Under the pieces are notes generated by a model. It was not told the DNA's origin. It saw nothing but the letters and a program-made list of their open reading frames with translations, and did not search any database. From Cytidiella melzeri (lineage: Eukaryota; Basidiomycota; Agaricomycetes; Polyporales; Irpicaceae), in assembly GCA_022592445.1 (NCBI GenBank), contig JABYQR010000212.1:16690-80689 (forward strand): a stretch of 64,000 nucleotides of DNA. Direction: 5' to 3'. A program made the translations under genes and the position numbers. Shown here in pieces: positions 55,871-64,000 of this stretch; positions within the stretch are counted from its first letter, which is position 1, and the number at the start of each line of letters is the position of its first letter.

Positions 55871-58800
55871 TTTAAGGAGGTTGTTGTTGCCTGTTCTATG
55901 CACTCGAAGAAGAAGAAATCGAGTCTTACAAGTTCAAAGCAGCATTGTCACGGAGACAGAGCTCAACGTAGCAACTAGGGACACAAAGTGGAAGACGACG
56001 ACGAGGTGGTGGCAGGCGCATAGCACAATGCTCTCACCAACTATAAACCTTATACAGGTATCTAGCCCAGTAAAGACCAAGTTAGTATTGGGTACTACTA
56101 GCTATGTAGTACAGGAGGGGTTTGCTTACCTAGCCCAGTAAAGACCAAGAGGTCGAGATGGGGGCTAGGAGCGTACATGTAGCTGCTTATATAGACTTCA
56201 GGGACCTGCGCACAGACCATGTTGAGGGCAGGCTTTGCAAGAAGCCGTGTGAACAAAGAACAAAAGAACTACCTAAAAGAGAACAATAGCTATTGTCTAG
56301 ACCTTGCCAAGAACTCTACCCGTGAGAGAATCTATCTAAAAGGAGACCAACTATTGTATTCCATTCCCACACCTGTGAGAACATCCTTCCATAAAGAGAA
56401 CAATAAGGAAAGAACAATAAGGAGCCCATGTGGACAGTATCTATGACGTCAAACCCTAGCTATGGGCTGAGCCATGTGCTTGTAGCCATGTGGTCTTACT
56501 TAAGCTAAGTCACATGCCAGTGTGACGTAGTAGCAAGTAATGTGACCGTGTGGAGCATCTAAGCCACGTGATACGGGCGCTTAATAGACGTGCAAAGGAG
56601 TTTATGCAGAGAGAATTGAAACTGGGTTGTAGCCCGGAGTTTTACAGATAAAAACAAGAGGTAAATTGCGAAAATTAAGGGCTAGTCAGGCCATCCATGA
56701 CAAGCATCAGCTCGAGCTGCAGTAATGATGAGACACGGATTTGTCTGGTACTGCATGGATGGGAAATGGTGAGACACTGAGTCACGCTCCAAAACTAAGT
56801 ACAACCCCAAAGACAACACAACCAACCACGAAGTGGCAATAGAAGTGTAAGGGTGTAGGAGCGTGGAAGTGTGAAAGTGTGCGAGGTGGTCTTAGAGTCC
56901 TAGTTTTACCTGTGCTGTAAAGAGCGACAAGGTTTGTGATATAGGTTTTATGTGAATGGAGCTAGACGGGCAAACTACCACGCGTATCGCGGGCAAAAGG
57001 AATAGTTGGCGCGGTGAAAGCGAAAGAGTTTTAGCGCGGCTCAAAGGGAACGTGCGCGAGATGTCACAACTTGTAGTAAAAACGGCACGCAGAAAGACGC
57101 AGATGGTAAAAGCAGGCGCAGTACAAATTTCAAACACAAAACGCGGTCGCTGATGAAGATGAAAGTTGTCGCTGTAAAATGTGGGCGCAGTGAAAGTGAA
57201 CGCAGTAAACTTGATGCAGTGAAGGTGAAACACAGATGCAATAACACAGTAAAATAACGCAGGTAAGAAGTAAACGCAGTGCAACGAAACCGAAAGGAAC
57301 CGTAAAGGAAAGACAAACTACTGGAGTGCAAGTTGCAGCATAAGGCTATATAAGGTCGCAGTCAATTTGACTCGATAGACTGCGCGCAGGGGCAATAGTG
57401 TAGAACAACACCTCCCGAACAGCGATGCGTATTGCAAGCGAATGCGTGGCCAACGACAACGTTGGTAGAGCTTGTAAAATTGAACTGTACTAGTTCGCAC
57501 TCGTGGTCCTCGCCCTCAAAGTCCGGTGACAACCAACAATCTGGATGCGGCGCGCGCGGGCAATCACAGTCAAGCGGGACGAAGGGTCCTGAGCGCGGGG
57601 GAATGGGGTGGTCGCTCTGAGTGTTGCAATAGGAGCAGTTGTCAAGCGAGTCCACGACAGAGGCAACGGACAATGCTGGCGAGGGTGATTTAGGAGTAGA
57701 TCTCTCAGGGGAGACCGTAGGCGCTACTGAGGGTTCTGGCAGCGGCGTAGGCGCGGGGATGATGGGGTAGCGACAAAGAACCTCGCGGCGCGGGCGGTAT
57801 GGACAGCGGCTGTCTGGTAAGTGGGGGACTGTGGGACAATAACGGCAAACACGAGGCAGGTTGTCAATGGTAGGCGCAGCGGACAGAAAAGTGGAGAAAG
57901 ACGCAATGAGGCAACACAGGAGGGACTACAGCTATTGGTGTGACAAGACTCCCTCGACGCGAGCGCAAAGCGTAAAATGAACTCTGAGAACTGGGGTGGG
58001 GATTGATTGATTTCCTATGCAGTACATGCAACACCTATTATATACCTAAACCCTCTCTCCTAAACCTTTCCTTCTTTGGTCTAAACCCAAACGCGAAAGT
58101 GAGGAAACATGGTGGCAGAGTACTTCCGTCCACAGAGGCAAAATGTCCAGCGAGTCGACACCCGGCAGGACACAGTGTTGATCGACGTGGAGAAGTGGCG
58201 CGCACCCTTATGCTGAAGGGTCGCTAACCGTTGCGAGCAGGTGATGAGGCGCTGTCCAGGAGTCGCACAGTGCGGCGTGATAGGAGTCTTCCTGAAACGG
58301 GGTTTGCAAGTCAATTTTCTTCTATTGTTGGTCTGACCTGCGTCCGAAACACCTGGTGGCTGGCCGGCCCATGCTCCAACGCAAAAGGGGCGTGTCTGCG
58401 AGTTGGAGTCCAGTGCGAATTCTTGGCCTCAGATGTTTCCGGCAAGTTGCTGCCCCTTGCCAAGTCCTCGGATCCTTGGCGGACTCCTCGTGACCTCGGT
58501 GAACCTCTCGTGCCCGTGACACTGGGAAAGTGGAGGGATTTGCCGCTCAGGAGGACGCGGGCCGCGTAAATGGCTGGCTGCTGCCGTGTTTCTGCGCCTA
58601 GCCGTTTTCTGGGCGTATCAACGGGAACCATTCCAGCTCTGTCATGACAACTTCCACACTGCTATGCAGGTTGTCCAAGGCAACAATGAGTTCAGTGAGC
58701 AAAAGCTCATTCAGATTATTGCCTGGCGCCTCAAGCATAACGACAACTGGACCAAGATGTCCGAAGAGGTCAAGGACCAAATTCGCAACTTGTCACAGCC

Positions 58801-59681
58801 AGCTGAGGAAGGACAGATTGTTGAGCAGCCAATCGAGGAGAATGAGCTTCTCAACATGTTGGACAGGATGGTGGCTAGAAATAGTGAATAGAAAGTCAAC
58901 TGAAACTTGAGCATTTCTGTGCATGTAACATATAAAATATTGCAATGTGTAATTGTAAATTTGTACACGGCCACTTTCAACAAGTTTCTGTAGTTGTACT
59001 TGTAGTACTTTTGTACCACCCTTCCTTTGTCTCTGCAATCTTGTGAAATTGTTAGTAACATGTCTTATGTTTCCTGTAGATAACCTTGTAAAAATCTGGC
59101 ACCACGTTATATACAAGAAGATCACTTCTTTGATACCATAAACAAGTGCAATACATCTTTTGCTTTCTCCGGACAATATCTCTTGCCTTGTGTCACTCAA
59201 CCTTGTCCATATTGACTAGTTAGACAAGACAGAGCTGATTACTTTGAAGACACCAATCCAGTTGCTAAGGACAATATATTGTTCCTAACAACAAAGAGCT
59301 TGGTGAAATCAATCCCGAGAATATTGGAGAAGAACCGCGTCTTGATTGGGATCTTATTGTAAACAACAATCCAACTCCACCCTCATCATCTCCAGAACCT
59401 CAAACTGGAGAATAAGAATCTATATCTACAATCACAGCAGTTGCAGTTTCATCAGTGTCTACGTTAATTGAATTTCCGCCACATTGATCAAAGGTAGACA
59501 TACCAGATACAATTGAATCTGCATCAGAATCCAATTCTGAAGTAGAACATCTTCTAGACAAAGATAGTGACATCAAAGACAGCGCTCTTGAACTGCTTCT
59601 ACCTGAAATACCCCTGTTGATCAACAAATACTATAGTGGATTCTACAGAGAGGAGTTTGACATTGTAAAATTCTTCTCACC
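55871..59681. other. LTR-like and decayed sequence upstream of the copia element
   Basis: No intact gene. A frame at 58586-58891 ends LNMLDRMVARNSE but lacks context. The segment 57100-57290 is dense in 'gcagt(g/a)aa' words and is followed by a TATA-like 'ctatataagg' at 57343, as in an LTR promoter. Sequence at about 58920-59230 (TATA-rich, before the gag start) could be the 5' LTR of the copia element, but the second LTR is outside the window so this cannot be verified here. Confidence 0.4.
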
Positions 59682-60064
59682 ATGAGTTCTGACAACATCC
59701 AGAAGCTAGCAAAGGATGACAAACCAGTTCTTAAAGGCAATAACTATCAAGAATGGAAGATGGCTATGCAGGCCACTCTGATGTTCATTGATGGTTGGGA
59801 CATTGTCACTGGAGCTAGCGCAGAACCAGGCTCTCCAGCTGATGCAGCAGTGATTGCTAAACGGAGGACATTGAATGTACAAGCGGCTGGATACCTGTTG
59901 TCAAAAATATTGTCAAGTCTAAACTTGACGACTCTTAGATCACTGGTGCAAAGTACATCTGGAACATCATTAAGAAAGAGTACAAAAAGTCCAACATACT
60001 CGAGAGCATGGTTGCATTCAAGAGATTGAACAATCTGGACTTTGATGAGACTTCAGAGATACAT
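59682..60064 (+). pseudogene. copia gag, N-terminal fragment
   Basis: Starts MSSDNIQKLAKDDKPVLKGN and contains YQEWKMAMQATLMFIDGWD, typical of the copia gag N-terminus (UBN2-type). After an in-frame stop near 59937 the same protein continues as YIWNIIKKEYKKSNILESMV and stops at DETSEIH, where the insertion begins. Confidence 0.75.
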
Positions 60065-61520
60065 TGAGACACTAACACACCCCCTGGACACGGAGGGACC
60101 AGGCACAAACACACCAGACCTTGAGGGAGGTGATCATGTGTGTGAGTAGGAACAGGGGCGGAGTGAACATGTGATGCGAGTGGGTCCAAGAGTCCTAGGC
60201 TGCACCTGAACACAAACAAGAGGTGATGCAATGCGGCAAGAGGCAACAAGATGCAACAAGATGCGGCGTGAAGCAATGTGGCACGAGGAGCACAAGTTGT
60301 AGATGGGAGCAGCACAATAACCAGGGGCAAGAGGAGGGGATTGGGTATGTAGGAAAGTGCAAGAAATGACAGTGATGCATGCCAAGGGATTTACAAGTCC
60401 CTCCTTTCAAGCCATTGTTCACCTTCTCTTGGCCTCTGCATTTATATTGTGTTCCTTTCACTGCCTTGCGTTTCAAAGCCACATTTCTCTTTCACTTGGC
60501 AACTGCAAATCACTGTGTTCTCTCCTTTCCTCTCATCCCTCACAACCTTTTACCATTGTTTCACTCAACCTTTGAGCTTTCCCCACCATTACCCTCTTGG
60601 GTTCTTTACCTCACGCCACAGTGGGAGTGGAACACAACACAGTGAAATAACACAGTAGAATAAACACAGTGAGGAACACAAGAGGACTCAAAAACACAAC
60701 CCAGATGAGATACACACACCACAAGTAGGCTTGAGACGCGAGATGCAAGGAGCAAGTAAGCTCGAGACGTGAGCTGCAAGGAGCAAGGAGGCTCGAGACG
60801 CAAGGTGCAAGGCTTGCAGAGGCAAACTTGAAGGGGGAAACATGGGGGGTGTTGTATTCTGAGCTACTTGAGGTACAAACACACTGTGTATAAATACTAC
60901 TGCAAAAAGTCCATATCAAATTAAAGGTCTGTGTGAGAACAAGGCAGTGAGAGAGGGCAGGGTGAGATGAAATAAGGGGCAAACATGAAACCTGTCACAA
61001 GAACAAGAAGTACACTACTTCCTGTGCAGCTAAACCACAAGAATCCAATCAAACAAAGGCTTGGTGACTCAAATCCACACAGGAGAGAAGGAGGCAGTGC
61101 AATGGAAAGAAATCCTGGTAGTGACAAGTTTGGGGGATTGATGATGAGAGAAAGAGGCTGCTCGAGGTTCCCCTATTCATGAGAAGAGCTGCGGGATCCA
61201 AGGGAGCGAGTGAGCAAGGGAGCCACAAGGGAATCAAGGGCAGCAAGGGAAAGTGCCAATATGCTCAAGGCTGCCCAAAACTCGCAAGAGAATGGACAAG
61301 AATTTGCACGAGAACTCAAACCATAACTCAAGGAAGCACAAGCTCGAGTGCCCAAAGGGCTGAGTCATAGACAAGCTCAAGATGCAAGCTGTATAAACAG
61401 GCTCGAGATGCAGGCTGTAGAATCAGCTCTCGTGTGATCCTCGAGACGTCTTGCAAGGGCTCTCGAGTGACAAGGAGCTCTGCTTTTTTGCGAGAAGGGG
61501 TTCTCGTTTGAGCTTGTTGC
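60065..61520. mobile_element. About 1.45-kb LTR-like insertion inside gag
   Basis: It begins TGAGACACTAACACACCCC, in the manner of LTR starts, and separates two parts of one gag protein. It has a TATA-like box (gtataaatac, 60887-60896) and no coding frame. Internal short repeats around 60605-60680 resemble those at 57100-57290. Exact ends and a target-site duplication could not be found by eye; the right end may be anywhere from 61510 to 61555. Confidence 0.55.
60727..60812. repeat. Three tandem units of about 28-30 bp
   Basis: Units begin GGCTTGAGACG, AGCTCGAGACG and GGCTCGAGACG and continue with 'gatgcaaggagcaag'-like sequence. They lie inside the LTR-like insertion. Confidence 0.7.
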
Positions 61521-61529
61521 ATGTCCAGT

Positions 61530-62155
61530 GGTTTCCGAGTGTATCAACGTCCTGGGATCAAAAAGTATCAGACAATGATCAAAGATGTTGCTACTGCAGG
61601 TCTCACTCTTGAAAACAAAATGAAGGCTTTCCTGTTTCTAAGGAAAATTCCTCCTTCATATGATCTTGCTTTATCCGCATACATCAGCACTATCAATGAC
61701 CTGACAAAGTTGACTTTGAGTAACATCATTCCTAAGATTGAAGCCGAGGAGTCTAGGTGTCTATCTAACAAAGCAAGCACTTCTGCTTCAAGGATAACTC
61801 AAGTCAAGCGGTTCAATAAAGGTTCAAAGAGGTGTGACAGATGTGGCAAGACCAATCATTCTACCGAAGAACACTGGGACACTAAACCATCCAGTAACAA
61901 TACTGAGAAGAACAAGTTGTCTGGAGTGCAGAACAATCAGCAGCAGAGCAAAAAGAAACAGGACAACAAGAATGGGAAAAAGGATCAGAAGGGAAAAGGA
62001 AAAGCACAAGTTCAAAGTTTTAACGTAGAATCTACACCTGTACTCAAGAATGAGTCTTTTGAAATGATCACTGGTTCACTCTATTCCTTGCATGAGTGTG
62101 ATACTGTCCAATGGCTTATTGACAGTGGCGCGAGTAGCCATATCACAAATCAATG
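61530..62155 (+). pseudogene. copia gag C-terminal part with zinc knuckle and protease start
   Basis: The gag core KYQTMIKDVATAGLTLENKM is followed by the zinc knuckle CDRCGKTNHSTEEHW (from 61833; the usual CCHC knuckle has C-x2-C-x4-H-x4-C, and here the fourth ligand appears to be lost, with H-W in its place). A Lys/Gln-rich linker leads to the protease active site WLIDSGASSHI (DSG at 62121-62129). A TGA stop follows at once. Confidence 0.8.
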
Positions 62156-62157
62156 AT

Positions 62158-63269
62158 CTGACTTTGTACAATACCCCGCTGCAGTGAAACCCGTATTCTG
62201 TTTGGTTGCAGGAAGGAAAATGTCGCTTCAGATATTGGGTAGGGGGACTGGGATTATTGATTCAATGCTCAAAAATGGGGTAGTAAGCCGTGCCACCCTT
62301 CAAAATGTCCTTTATATCCCAGACGCAGTTACTTGATTCTTTGCAACTTGTATCAGCAAAAGGCTGGCCTATACAAAAAAAGGGCAAAGATTTCCTGTAT
62401 GGAAACTGTGACAACACAGGCATGTATCACATACATGTGTGCATAGTAAAACGACAAGAGACAGTAACAGCCATAAAGACTTCTGATAATCACCTGTTGT
62501 GGCATAATAGGCTAGGACATCTGTGGAAGCACATTGTTGAGAATCTCACAAAGGGACTAAGAGATTACCTGAGCATATCTCTGTTCTGTCCCCAAATGCC
62601 CCATGTCACGGATGTGAACTTGGTTGAGGAAAGCAACTTCCAAGACTACCCTCTTCATCACAAGCCAAGGAACCACTAGAACTGGCTCACTCAGACTTAG
62701 TAAAATTTCTGTTGCTTTCAATTGATGGTCATAAGTATGCCATGACTCTCTTAGGCAATGCTACTGGTATGGGGGAACAATGTTACCTCAAACATCAAAA
62801 CCACGCATTCTCTGAGTTCAAGAGATGAAAAACATGGGCAGAAAACCAGACTGGTCATATATTGAAGAAGTTTCACAGTGATAGAGGGACAGAGTTCTTA
62901 AATGATGAGTTCACCAAATACATACATCAGTATAGTATAGAACATCAGACATCCACACCTTTTTCACATCAGCAGAATGGTAGAGCAGAACAATGGCAGC
63001 AGACAATTGTTTATAAAGCAGAAGCCATCCATCACCACGCTGGTCTTTCTAACGGCTTTTGGAAGTTGTCATGGGAGGCTGCCATATGTGTTTATAACCG
63101 CTTAACAAGTCAGCATCTTAATTGGCACACACCTATTGAGAAACTTTTACGTGAAAAACATGATATTTCTCGCCTTCGTGTATTTGAACGTTGCACATAT
63201 GTTTTTATACACAAGGAACATTGTCAGAACAAGCTGTCTGCCAAGGCAGCTCCTATGATATTTTTTTAA
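62158..63269 (+). pseudogene. copia protease remainder and integrase, frameshifted
   Basis: After the protease the frame changes near 62330. The GAG-pre-integrase block HLLWHNRLGHL and fragments LELAHSDLVKF and FHSDRGTEFLNDEFTKYI with HQQNGRAEQ (catalytic core of the DDE integrase) are in at least three frames. The last open stretch (62862-63269) ends KAAPMIFF. Confidence 0.8.
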
Positions 63270-63311
63270 ATATGAACCTGGTCTTGAGAGTTACTGGTTC
63301 TGGGATAAACA

Positions 63312-64000
63312 ATGATAGTCTTAGCAACCAATGTAAAATTTGACAAGAATATTTTCCCATATTGTACCAATCTTGATACTTCTCTTTCCAAACAACCCCA
63401 ATCCAACAATACTCTACATGGTATTGATTTACCTTTTGTTGATGACAAAAACAATGCTGGTCACAATGAGCTTGATGATAGAGATGATAATCATCCAAGA
63501 CAACAAGAACCAAAGAATCCTCCTCAGCAGCCTGTACCTCAGCCAAGAGCACCAGCCATTTAAACAAGCTTCACAAACTTGGAATATCAAAATACACAAT
63601 ACACCTGCAGCTTTAAGCTTTGAACATATTGAGTCCGATGCTGGTATATACATATATCACCGACGGGGGCGGTTTGATGCTCATCCTCTATGTTGATGAC
63701 ATATTTCCAATTGGCAACAATAAAGCTGGGATCAAAGCACTCAAAACGAATCTCATGAATCAATATGAGGTGCGTGACTTAGGAAAAGCAAAACTAATCC
63801 TAGGCATGCAAGTGCATGGAAAATGTAAAGAGCATACACTCTACCTTTCTCAAGGGTTGTACATTGAAGATGCTCATAAACGTGTTCAAATTATCAACGC
63901 TAATTCTGCCCGTACACCTTTACCATCTGGACTAGAACTTTGTAAAGCAGATTCTGACTATATAGTGGAACATGAGCTTAGGAGTTTGTATCAAGCTTTG
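63312..64000 (+). pseudogene. copia linker and C-terminal part of reverse transcriptase
   Basis: A polar linker (DDRDDNHPRQQEPKNPPQQP) is followed directly by TWNIKIHNTP and LILYVDDIFPIGNN, the YVDD catalytic motif at 63689-63700, then QYEVRDLGKAKLILGMQVHG. The upstream reverse-transcriptase motifs that normally span some 100 residues are absent. The frame runs to the window edge. Confidence 0.82.

Larger units (their letters stand above)
59682..64000 (+). mobile_element. Broken Ty1/copia-type LTR retrotransposon (runs off the window)
   Basis: The order gag, CCHC zinc knuckle, aspartic protease, GAG-pre-integrase, integrase, reverse transcriptase is that of Ty1/copia (integrase before reverse transcriptase). 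Fragments are in several frames with stops; gag is split by foreign sequence at about 60066-61520, and the N-terminal part of the reverse transcriptase is missing. The element is therefore non-autonomous. The right end lies beyond the window. Confidence 0.85.

Noticed and set aside
59682..64000. Active retrotransposon
   Set aside because: Stops, frameshifts, a nested insertion and a missing part of the reverse transcriptase show that it is inactive.
1..64000. CRISPR arrays, operons, rRNA genes or bacterial-type systems
   Set aside because: No regularly spaced repeats, no rRNA-like sequence, and pervasive spliceosomal introns indicate ordinary fungal chromosomal DNA.

Overview
The window looks like a chromosomal segment of a basidiomycete fungus, most likely an agaricomycete. 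The protein-coding genes are dense and carry many short introns (about 44-120 nt, nearly all GT-AG) and several micro-exons. They encode ordinary eukaryotic housekeeping proteins mixed with families I associate with mushroom-forming fungi. All gene models were spliced by eye: each junction was chosen so that reading phase is kept and family motifs stay continuous. No homology search was run, so names rest on recognised motifs.

Positions 1-51.6 kb are gene-rich. In order they hold: a mitochondrial-type P-loop ATPase (-), a NAB2/ZC3H14-like CCCH protein (+), an intron-containing tRNA-Leu (-), a small membrane or secreted protein (+), a DXD glycosyltransferase (-), a steroid 5-alpha-reductase-like enzyme (+), RER1 (-), glycerate kinase/TDA10 (+), a SUR7/PalI-like membrane protein (-), TRAPPC11 (+, 19 exons), a small Cys-rich secreted protein (+) and an F-box protein (+). 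These are followed by secreted protein family member 1 (-), a conserved coiled-coil protein (-), a D-2-hydroxyacid dehydrogenase (-), an orphan multi-pass membrane protein (-), an MFS transporter (+), a C2-helical protein (-), a peroxisomal acyl-CoA/4-coumarate-CoA-type ligase (+), a second C2-helical protein (+), ERV14/cornichon (+), a partial unknown gene (+) and secreted protein family member 2 (+). Four of the products (RER1, TRAPPC11, ERV14 and the Golgi-type glycosyltransferase) belong to the early secretory pathway, but they are separate transcription units and nothing suggests an operon.

From about 51.85 kb to the end the sequence becomes visibly more AT-rich and loses intact genes. 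It holds LTR-like non-coding blocks, decayed reading frames and, from 59.68 kb to the window edge, a broken Ty1/copia retrotransposon. Its gag is interrupted by about 1.45 kb of unrelated LTR-like sequence, and most of the N-terminal half of its reverse transcriptase is missing.

The most original material is: (1) two paralogous C2 plus helical-bundle genes, resembling the N-terminal part of fungal NLR-type receptors but without any NTPase, on either side of a peroxisomal ligase; (2) a two-member lineage-specific secreted family sharing a signal peptide and a phase-2 intron; and (3) an unusual set of micro-exons in conserved genes, including consecutive 10-nt and 6-nt exons in RER1.
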